DNA of 6,024 nucleotides from Bacteroidales bacterium 45-6 (GTDB taxonomy: Bacteria > Bacteroidota > Bacteroidia > Bacteroidales > Dysgonomonadaceae): positions 1 to 6,024 of the forward strand of contig MKRS01000633.1 of assembly GCA_001897035.1 (NCBI GenBank), given 5' to 3'. A program made the translations under genes and the position numbers. Below, in pieces: positions 1-6,024 of the stretch. Position 1 is the first letter of the stretch. Every line of letters starts with the position of its first letter. Under the pieces are notes generated by a model. That model ran no database searches. It was given only the letters and a program-made list of their open reading frames with translations, and was not told where the DNA came from.

Positions 1-250
1 CTACCTCAAGGTTGTAGGAGAAGACCCATCCTGTGGCATCACCTTCACCAACGTCGCCACCTCGGAAGTGACCAAGTTAGACCTTGCCGACATCGTCATC
101 AACGAACCTTCGCGCCTGCTCATCTTTGTGCCTGCATCCTTGGCCGCAGGGGAATATGAGCTGACGGTGACCACCCAGTATAGTGGGGGAAACAATGTGC
201 TGAAGCAACCCCGGAGTGCCACGTTTGCCACACCGGTAGTCATTGCTTAG
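1..250 (+). CDS. C-terminal end of a DUF4469-type (HU-like DNA-binding family) protein, 5' partial
   Basis: This is the 3' end of a gene that begins before the window. The frame is open from base 2 and gives 82 residues before a TAG at 248-250. The sequence resembles the C-terminal Ig-like DUF4469 domain of Bacteroidales proteins: a run like 'LLIFVPASLAAGEYELTV', then 'TTQYSGG', 'VLKQPRS' and a short beta-strand tail. In that family DUF4469 usually follows an N-terminal HU/IHF-like DNA-binding domain, which would lie upstream and cannot be seen here. The internal GTG at 68 is in frame, but coding sequence continues upstream of it, so it is not taken as the start. The first 60 bases are about 55% GC, clearly richer than the next two genes. 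A long inverted repeat overlaps the stop codon, suggesting this transcript ends here. The assignment is from remembered family pattern; the molecular role is unknown. Confidence 0.78.
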   Translation, partial: YLKVVGEDPSCGITFTNVATSEVTKLDLADIVINEPSRLLIFVPASLAAGEYELTVTTQYSGGNNVLKQPRSATFATPVVIA

Positions 251-314
251 TAACAGGCCGTTACCAGCGTTGGTAACAACCTGTTACTAACGCTGGTAAT
301 TGGGCCTTACTAAG
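246..314 (+). terminator. Long imperfect inverted repeat, probable transcription terminator
   Basis: The core stem pairs 261-278 with 282-299: 18 pairs, including one G-T (272/288), around a 3-base loop. After a small internal loop (260 against 300-302), GGCC at 256-259 pairs with GGCC at 303-306. After a two-base bulge (254-255), CTTAGTAA at 246-253 pairs with TTACTAAG at 307-314. Up to about 30 pairs are therefore possible in one near-continuous hairpin, starting inside the stop codon region of the upstream gene. No T-run follows, so it is not a textbook intrinsic terminator. Its position between an ending gene and a new operon on the same strand makes termination or 3'-end protection the likeliest role. 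Confidence 0.55.
247..313 (+). repeat. Cluster of TTAC[C/T]A / T[A/G]GTAA elements with a 23-bp period
   Basis: Six copies of a short element, alternating in orientation, begin at 247, 261, 271, 284, 294 and 307. Bases 261-276 and 284-299 are also direct repeats (13 of 16 identical, offset 23), and TTACTAA recurs at 307, another 23 bases on. Because 261-276 is itself nearly palindromic (TTACCA-4-TGGTAA), the copies can pair in several ways. One alternative is a perfect 11-base pairing of 247-257 with 280-290, which cannot coexist with the main stem. The function is unknown. Confidence 0.5.
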
Positions 315-417
315 GAAGCAACTTGATGATGATATGGGAGACAGTCCTGTGTTGAAAGAGTAATTGAGTGTCAACAAATGGATGAAGCTATTGAATAATA
401 CTTATACTTGATATAGA

Positions 418-1467
418 ATGAAAAAGATCACGGAAAAATGGAAGTGTGTATTGTTGGCATTTTTGTCAGCACATTCGTTGTTTGCACAAAACCACCTGAC
501 CCGAACAAATAATTTATTGCGGGCGGGCGATATGGTGGTGAAACAGCAGCTCGAATTTATCAATCCCGGTTTGCCTGGGAAAAATATTGAATGGGATTTC
601 TCTGATGTCCGCATGGTGGACGATAAGTACCAGCTATCTTACTTTTGGCCGGACGAACATGCAAAGGATACGGTGATTGGGCTGGAACATCAAACACGCT
701 ATTTCTACAAACTGTCCTCCGATACTTTGGCCTTGACCGGTTATACCAACCGGACGACTCAAATGACTTACGACAAGCCTGAGGTGCTGTATGTCTTTCC
801 TCTCAAATATGGAGATTCCATCCGCACCGACTTCTCTGGAACAGGAGCTTATTGCCAGACAGTGGAATTGAAAGCGGAGGGATATAGCAAAACTGTGGTG
901 GACGCGTATGGCAAACTGAAAACCCCAGACAATGGAGTGTTGGATGTAGTCCGCATTTTGCGAACAAAAGAATTCACAGATATTGGACTTGACAACACCA
1001 GGATGCTATTGAAAACATATCAATGGTTTACTCCCGGTTGCCGTTATCCAGTTTTTGAAACTATACGCTCCTTCACTTTGCGTAATGACAGCACTATCGA
1101 GAATTTTTCGACTTCGTTCTACTTCTCTGAGATCAATCGTGAGGAGTTGAACTTTAATGACTCTGTCAATGCAGATCCGTCTTTCGGCCATGAAGCGCAT
1201 GACTCCGATATTCTGGTGGATTGTAACACCTATCCGAATCCTGTTAGTTCGCAGATTACGGTCAGCTATAAGCTGCAAGCAGATGCCGATGTATCCTTCC
1301 TCTTATCCGATACCAAAGGGCTTCCATGGCTGTCGGTTCCTAAGTTGAAAGTAGAGGCTGGCAATCAGGAACAAAGGATAAACATGACTGGGTTTCCTTC
1401 AGGTTATTACGTACTCTATATTCGGGTAAACGGGAAAGTATATTCCAGAACTATCTTGAAAGTTTAA
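418..1467 (+). CDS. Exported protein with a C-terminal T9SS type A sorting domain
   Basis: This 349-residue protein probably reaches the cell surface or the medium through Sec and then type IX secretion. Residues 1-23 form a signal peptide (basic start MKK, hydrophobic core, then LFA-Q as cleavage site), which supports the ATG at 418. The middle carries patterns that recur in Bacteroidota secreted proteins: EWDFS at 58-62, YGDSI at 131-135 and VVDAYGKL at 160-167. From about 268 to 349 lies a T9SS sorting domain, with YPNPV at 272-276, a GYYVLYI segment and a final ILKV. Mature cysteines are at 146, 208 and 269. No enzyme domain is recognised. It is the first gene after the inverted repeat and lies 38 bp ahead of the next gene, so it probably leads the operon with the RHS-like genes. 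A sampled line is about 40% GC. The sorting domain is clear; the role of the rest is not. Confidence 0.92.
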   Translation: MKKITEKWKCVLLAFLSAHSLFAQNHLTRTNNLLRAGDMVVKQQLEFINPGLPGKNIEWDFSDVRMVDDKYQLSYFWPDEHAKDTVIGLEHQTRYFYKLSSDTLALTGYTNRTTQMTYDKPEVLYVFPLKYGDSIRTDFSGTGAYCQTVELKAEGYSKTVVDAYGKLKTPDNGVLDVVRILRTKEFTDIGLDNTRMLLKTYQWFTPGCRYPVFETIRSFTLRNDSTIENFSTSFYFSEINREELNFNDSVNADPSFGHEAHDSDILVDCNTYPNPVSSQITVSYKLQADADVSFLLSDTKGLPWLSVPKLKVEAGNQEQRINMTGFPSGYYVLYIRVNGKVYSRTILKV

Positions 1468-1505
1468 ATTAACCAGATCCTATGGGGATCCAAAGCTCAA
1501 TCTCT

Positions 1506-4370
1506 ATGTCTAAAAGAACACTGTTATTGTTACTACTCTTTATTGTAGTGGGCATCAGCCGCGCTCAATACGAATCATCGCAGAGCATCGCTTCTTCACC
1601 AAATGCTCAGGGGATGAAGAACCTTGATATCGACCTTTTTAGAGGCAAGCACCGGATAGATATTCCTGTCTTTCAGTTCCGAACAAAACACTTGGATATG
1701 CCTATTTCTCTCGACTACACTCCCATGGACACGCAAGACAATTCTTCCAGTCTGTATTATCCGGGGGTAACAGGATTAGGGTGGAACCTCACTTGCGGGG
1801 GAGTCGTCACACGAACCATAAACTCGTCTCCCGATGAGACTGCCTCCACTGGTAACTTTTTTAATAATGATGCGGGCTACGATCCGATTATATCCAAGGG
1901 GCAGCTTTCTAAGCATGAGGCCGGAGAAGACGAGTTCGAATTCAACTTCTGTGGATACAGCGGACTCTTCGTCTTTTACAGGGGAAAATGGCTTGTCCTT
2001 TCGGATGTTGATTTTACTGTTTCTACCAAGATTGTGAAGAACGAGGTTGGAGATAACGAATTGGCTGAAATTACACTCGAATCCCCCGATGGCATCACCT
2101 ATACTTTCGGAGGATCAAATGCAATTGAATACAAGCAGTCAGAAAGCCATACCACAGGAGCCAAAGGGAAACGAGAGGCTACCGGATGGTATCTCACCCG
2201 GGTGGAATCGCCGGAAGGTGATCAGATAAACTTAGAATATCAGCCCTCTTACGCTTACTGGTTTCCAATAACCAAGCAGACTACCGTTTCCACGACTGCT
2301 ACATATAATTTCTTAGAGCAGGATAATAAGCGTTTTTTCAGCGAAACATATCCTACGGATGACGCTGTGCAAAACCAGACCGAAGGATACCAGCTTTTTG
2401 GGGTTAGGCTCTATCGCATCTCCAGCCCATCCAATCCGACTGTGGTACAATTCAATACGTCCGCATATCCCAAGACTTTGCTCTATCATAGCGGCTCTCC
2501 CCAAGACGATAAGTTGGACAATATTGTACTGATGAAAGATTTCGTGGTATATAAGCAATTTGACATGTCCTACAGCTTCTCTCCGGTGCTGCAACTTAAC
2601 TCGGTGACCGAATCAGCGGTCTCTTCCGGAGGTGCTTCTATTTCCCTGCCTCCCTATCAGTTTTTTTATTTACCGAAGGATCATGTCACGGCTCCCTATG
2701 TTCTGAACAAGATAATTTATCCTACGGGCGGATACAGCAGCTTTGAGTTTGAGCACAACGGGTACGCTTATATAGTAGCAGCAGGAGCAGATAACCGCAA
2801 AAATATATATCCGGTTCAGAATGAAAATGGAAATTACGTTCCTTACAATCAGTCTCCACAATCTATTAATGAGGTAACCTCTTTTGGAACAACCGTCGGT
2901 TTTCGAATCAAAAAGCAAGTCTCGAAAGGTTCGGAAAGTGATGATGCGGAAGTTGTTAGGTATTATTATACATACCAGAGCCCAGGAATAAGTGCCAATC
3001 AGGAATCAGGAGTCTTGAGCAAACCTCTGCCAAGCCCTACCCAATTTCCTGGTAGTTTGGTAGGAGAAAAGGGTGATGGTTTTGGGAGTTACGTGATGAC
3101 ATTTCCCTCAGACTTGTATCCACAAATATATATTCCTTCTCTCTCCGGTAACAACTCGATACAAGAACGTAACGGTGTGGGATATTCCTCGGTTTGGGTA
3201 GTCCGAAGCGTCGAAAATAGTTTGGGGACGAACAGTTCGAAAGGAACCGAACACTATCAGTTTGTGAATTATGCTGAATTACGAAAGAGGGAAGATTACG
3301 GTTCCAGCCAGTTGTATTTCACGTGGGTAAACCGTAACGAAGTGGGTAAGTTAATAAAATATGAGAGACTCGACTCCCACAACAATATTGAATATTCGTT
3401 ATACAATCAATATGTAAAGGGACCTGAGGTGATGGCCAAGATGTTTTTTGTCATGAATGTGCCATTACTCGATCCGCAAAATGACAAAATAGTTATTAAT
3501 AACATATCCAAGTTCTATCTGGATTTCTACAAATACAATCTGTTACGGAAAATTGAATCTGACAAGGGTTTGGAAACATATACGGAATACACCTACGACT
3601 CTATCAACAATTATTTGAGGGAAACAAAACTCATGGAGCATAAGATCAATTATAGCACCATGCCCGACCTTAATGCCAATATAGATTATGCTAACCTTTC
3701 CAACACCACCTATTCTTATAAATATTATTCCGATTTCTACGATATTGGAAATGATAGTGTTCGCTATTACGATTTTAGGCATGTGGTAAAAAACGCACCA
3801 GTGGAAACCATTATCAGGAAAGACGGGCAAGTGGTTGGCGCGCAGTTCATCAAATACACCATGTTCCAAAGCCCCCGGCTATTTAACATACTGAGGCCTC
3901 AACAAATTTACACCCTCGATATTTCCGCTCCAATTACTGACTATGTGTCCCCTAACTTCCAATGGCAAGTGCAGGATCCGCGGATGAAACTCAAGATGAC
4001 ATTCGATAAATACGATCGAAGCAACGGCAACTTGTTGCAGTTCCATGCCGAAGGGGATACCCCCACCTCTATACTTTACGACGGCAACTACTCGTCTGTC
4101 CTGATGGAGGCTCGGAATTGCACTTACGGACAACTGGATTATGGTATTGATACGAATGACATACAGAACGTGAAATGGCTGCGTACTCAGCTTCCAAATG
4201 CGCTGATTACCAGTTATACCTATGATTATACGTTTGGACGAACTTCGGTCACAACTCCCAACGGTGTCACCAATTACATCGAATACGATCCTTTTGGAAG
4301 GGTCAAGGCGATCAGGGACAACAATCACAACTTGCTTCAGGTGAAGGAATACAACTACAATGCTCAATGA
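1506..4370 (+). CDS. Exported RHS/YD-repeat shell protein, N-terminal half (TcB-like by arrangement)
   Basis: A 954-residue protein read from ATG 1506. An in-frame ATG at 1482 would add eight residues; 1506 is preferred because it gives a compact signal peptide (MSKR, a leucine-rich core, cleavage after RA before Q21). The N-terminus matches the opening of Bacteroidota RHS-like proteins: SPNAQG soon after the signal, PISLDY, and GVTGLGWNL (87-95) followed by GG and V-TRTI. Further family-like segments are PDGITYTFGG (about 194-203), GWYLTRVESP (227 on) and YPTGGY (405-410). The C-terminal part has FDKYD-SNGNLLQ (Y836) and YD repeats at Y906 (TYDYTFGRTS) and Y927 (EYDPFGRVKAI), ending NYNAQ. 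No T9SS sorting domain, RHS core or toxin domain is seen, so it looks like a structural shell piece completed by the next gene. Composition is AT-rich (a line near 3750 is 32% GC), rising to about 48% at the 3' end. Confidence 0.9.
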   Translation: MSKRTLLLLLLFIVVGISRAQYESSQSIASSPNAQGMKNLDIDLFRGKHRIDIPVFQFRTKHLDMPISLDYTPMDTQDNSSSLYYPGVTGLGWNLTCGGVVTRTINSSPDETASTGNFFNNDAGYDPIISKGQLSKHEAGEDEFEFNFCGYSGLFVFYRGKWLVLSDVDFTVSTKIVKNEVGDNELAEITLESPDGITYTFGGSNAIEYKQSESHTTGAKGKREATGWYLTRVESPEGDQINLEYQPSYAYWFPITKQTTVSTTATYNFLEQDNKRFFSETYPTDDAVQNQTEGYQLFGVRLYRISSPSNPTVVQFNTSAYPKTLLYHSGSPQDDKLDNIVLMKDFVVYKQFDMSYSFSPVLQLNSVTESAVSSGGASISLPPYQFFYLPKDHVTAPYVLNKIIYPTGGYSSFEFEHNGYAYIVAAGADNRKNIYPVQNENGNYVPYNQSPQSINEVTSFGTTVGFRIKKQVSKGSESDDAEVVRYYYTYQSPGISANQESGVLSKPLPSPTQFPGSLVGEKGDGFGSYVMTFPSDLYPQIYIPSLSGNNSIQERNGVGYSSVWVVRSVENSLGTNSSKGTEHYQFVNYAELRKREDYGSSQLYFTWVNRNEVGKLIKYERLDSHNNIEYSLYNQYVKGPEVMAKMFFVMNVPLLDPQNDKIVINNISKFYLDFYKYNLLRKIESDKGLETYTEYTYDSINNYLRETKLMEHKINYSTMPDLNANIDYANLSNTTYSYKYYSDFYDIGNDSVRYYDFRHVVKNAPVETIIRKDGQVVGAQFIKYTMFQSPRLFNILRPQQIYTLDISAPITDYVSPNFQWQVQDPRMKLKMTFDKYDRSNGNLLQFHAEGDTPTSILYDGNYSSVLMEARNCTYGQLDYGIDTNDIQNVKWLRTQLPNALITSYTYDYTFGRTSVTTPNGVTNYIEYDPFGRVKAIRDNNHNLLQVKEYNYNAQ

Positions 4371-4404
4371 ATACCATTTTATTAAAGTCTAAAGAATCGC
4401 ATTT

Positions 4405-6024
4405 ATGATACTTGAATATAGATATAAGTTTTGCAGATGGGCGGTGGCTCTGCTCGTCTTCGGCTGCACGTATCCGGCAATTGGGCAGTCCATTTCCAAA
4501 CCAAGGAACAGTATGGTGTCCAAAACGGTTACTGCGCCAATAAGTGATCCTGCCCAGTTAAATACCAGCAACAGCATAGCCGTTGTGCAATATCTCGACG
4601 GGTTGGGGCGCGGTAGCATAATGGCTGTCAAGTCGGTCACGCCTGCAGGCAAGGACTTGGTCTCCATGCAATCTTTTGATTGCGCGGGGACAGTCACCCG
4701 TCAATGGTTGCCGGCTCCTGTCCCTTCGTCGGCTTCCGCCCCCGATGCCGACAATGTCATGGCCCAGGCCAAAAGCTTTTATGCCGACCAGATGCCTTAT
4801 GCCAGCGTGTACACCACAAAGACTGCCGATAATAGTGGTGAGGATGTTAAAAACATCAAGCCCGGGGCCTTCCGCTACAACGGCGACAAGGCACAGAAAG
4901 CGGAAATCATTTGCTCGGATCCAAGCAATCCCCTCCTCTATGTCCGCATCTACGAGGTGGAAGGAGACCGCCTTGTCGTTTCGTCCGACCCTCTCGATAT
5001 TTTCAATTGTAGGGTGACCCGCTACACCGATGAGGACAACCAGGTTACCTTGGTTTTTGAAGATTTAGATGGCAAGATTTTGCTCCAACGGAAGGTGAAT
5101 GCCAATGTCAACCACGACACCTACTATGCCTACGACAAGAAGGGGCAGCTTCGCTTCGTGCTTTCGCCCGAAGCATCCGACAAGATCACGGCTGAAGGAA
5201 GCTATTCCCTTGCCGGCATATCGGGACCTAACGACCCGAACAGCCCTCTTGCCCAGTATGGATACGCCTACAACTACGACGAGCGGGGCAATTGCATTGC
5301 CAAGAAGCTTCCCGGTAGGGACTGGGTCAAGATGATATACGACAAGGCGGGACGGTTGGTGTTTTCTCAAGACGGTAATCAGCGCCGTGAAAACAAATGG
5401 ACTTTCATCAAATATGATCCTCTGGGCAGGCCCGTGCAGTCGGGCGTGAACGTGATTTACGACGAGCAGGCCATGAGGGAGGCCTACCGCAATGCCGCGA
5501 TGCAGGAAACTTATGTGACGGGAAGCGGATACACCGCCAATTCTCCTATGGGGACAACCATAGAGATGCTCACCCAAAACTTCTACGACTCCTACGATTA
5601 CCTCAACCTTCCTGAATACGCCTCCATCAAGGGAATCTTGGGCTATAGCCAAATTAGCGGATTTGACCCCAAGTTCGAGAACTTGGTAAACGGAACCGAC
5701 CTTTCCACCCGCAACGCAATCACCGGGACGGCTGTCGCCATGCTCGATGGCTCAAGCACCCTGGTCACCTCCTACTATTATGATGACAAGGGGCGTGTAG
5801 TGCAGTCGCATTCCAACAATCACCTTGGCGGATACGACCACGATTACTTCCACTACAATTTTTCAGGATCAGTCCTCAACAAGCGGCATGTGCACAAAAC
5901 GCCCTACGTTAGTTCCGAGATCACCGAAAACTACCGCATGGTGTACGACAACGCCGGCCGGCTGACCCTGCTTGCGCATCGGCTCAACACCCAGGCCGAG
6001 GTGGCGATGGCTGCCTTCACCTAC
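4405..6024 (+). CDS. DUF6443-like RHS/YD-repeat protein, 3' partial (probable toxin-bearing half)
   Basis: The frame is open from ATG 4405 to the window end: 540 residues with no stop. TAA at 4390-4392 is in frame just upstream, so 4405 is the first possible ATG. Residues 1-27 look like a signal peptide (YRYKFCRW, then AVALLVFG, ending AIG-Q). C21 is a poor lipobox fit because of F at -2. Residues about 50-105 resemble DUF6443: VVQYLDGLGRG (60-70), then KDLV and RQWLP. YD repeats start at Y243 (YDKKGQL), Y291 (YDERGN), Y312 (YDKAGRLV), Y337 (YDPLGRPVQSG), Y459 (YDDKGRVVQS) and Y514 (YDNAGRL), with NHLGGYD between the last two. Such proteins usually continue to an RHS-associated core and a variable C-terminus, both beyond this window. 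The gene lies 34 bp after the preceding one and is much richer in GC (57-58% in sampled lines). Confidence 0.9.
   Translation, partial: MILEYRYKFCRWAVALLVFGCTYPAIGQSISKPRNSMVSKTVTAPISDPAQLNTSNSIAVVQYLDGLGRGSIMAVKSVTPAGKDLVSMQSFDCAGTVTRQWLPAPVPSSASAPDADNVMAQAKSFYADQMPYASVYTTKTADNSGEDVKNIKPGAFRYNGDKAQKAEIICSDPSNPLLYVRIYEVEGDRLVVSSDPLDIFNCRVTRYTDEDNQVTLVFEDLDGKILLQRKVNANVNHDTYYAYDKKGQLRFVLSPEASDKITAEGSYSLAGISGPNDPNSPLAQYGYAYNYDERGNCIAKKLPGRDWVKMIYDKAGRLVFSQDGNQRRENKWTFIKYDPLGRPVQSGVNVIYDEQAMREAYRNAAMQETYVTGSGYTANSPMGTTIEMLTQNFYDSYDYLNLPEYASIKGILGYSQISGFDPKFENLVNGTDLSTRNAITGTAVAMLDGSSTLVTSYYYDDKGRVVQSHSNNHLGGYDHDYFHYNFSGSVLNKRHVHKTPYVSSEITENYRMVYDNAGRLTLLAHRLNTQAEVAMAAFTY

Noticed and set aside
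334..363. Tiny frame starting ATG in the spacer (MGDSPVLKE)
   Set aside because: Nine codons, no ribosome-binding site and no recognised family; it is expected by chance.
350..376. Inverted repeat TGTTGA / TCAACA with a 15-base loop
   Set aside because: Six pairs over a long loop in an AT-rich spacer is likely by chance and has no supporting context.
403..410. TATACTTG as a Bacteroidota -7 promoter box (TAnnTTTG)
   Set aside because: It differs at one base, has no TTG at a suitable distance upstream, and would place the transcript start almost on the ATG at 418. A promoter in 315-417 is likely but cannot be pinned down.
3879..4367. 162-codon open frame on the minus strand
   Set aside because: It mirrors the C-terminal YD-repeat coding region of the second RHS-like gene and has no independent support.
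4368..4407. The two RHS genes as one gene split by a mutation
   Set aside because: The second frame starts with its own export signal after a normal 34-bp gap and the first ends on a natural YD-repeat boundary, so this is an ordinary gene boundary.
4462..4467. Lipoprotein signal at C21 of the third operon gene
   Set aside because: The residues before the cysteine are V-F-G; phenylalanine at -2 is atypical, and a standard cleavage before Q28 fits better.
4676..5017. 113-codon plus-strand open frame
   Set aside because: It is out of frame inside the third operon gene; the product is low-complexity and rich in Pro, Arg and Ser, as expected from a frame-shifted reading of a GC-rich gene.
5065..5652. 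195-codon open frame on the minus strand
   Set aside because: It lies wholly inside the well-supported YD-repeat gene on the other strand and its product shows no recognisable domain or signal; it is a shadow of a GC-rich gene.

Overview
The window reads as a chromosomal stretch from a Bacteroidota bacterium, most likely of the order Bacteroidales. Three things point there: a C-terminal DUF4469-type domain (a family of Bacteroidales HU-like DNA-binding proteins), a type IX secretion (T9SS) type A sorting domain, and Bacteroidota-style RHS/YD-repeat proteins. Ribosome-binding sites are not recognisable ahead of the starts, which is also usual for this phylum. Every supported gene lies on the + strand.

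Layout. Bases 1-250 hold the last 82 codons of a DUF4469-type protein. A 167-bp spacer follows. It contains an unusually elaborate inverted repeat (246-314) that overlaps the stop codon and probably ends that transcript. Next come three closely spaced genes, with gaps of 38 and 34 bp, that look like one operon: (i) 418-1467, a 349-residue exported protein ending in a T9SS sorting domain; (ii) 1506-4370, a 954-residue exported protein that begins like the N-terminal shell of Bacteroidota RHS proteins and ends in YD repeats; (iii) 4405 to the window end, the first 540 residues of an exported protein with a DUF6443-like N-terminus followed by YD repeats. The third gene is still open at base 6024.

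Interpretation. Genes ii and iii look like two halves of one RHS/YD-repeat shell, each with its own signal peptide. The split resembles that of the TcB and TcC subunits of insecticidal Tc toxins, where two polypeptides build one hollow beta-cocoon around a C-terminal toxin. If that holds, the RHS core, a variable C-terminal effector and perhaps an immunity gene should lie just downstream of the window. Only gene i carries a visible T9SS signal, so it may be surface-exposed or serve as the partner that places the shell on the cell surface. That role is inference.

Base composition is uneven. The DUF4469 gene and the third operon gene are about 55-58% GC in sampled 60-base lines, while genes i and ii sample at about 32-48%. 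The change at the ii/iii boundary is abrupt and suggests the cluster was assembled from parts of different origin.
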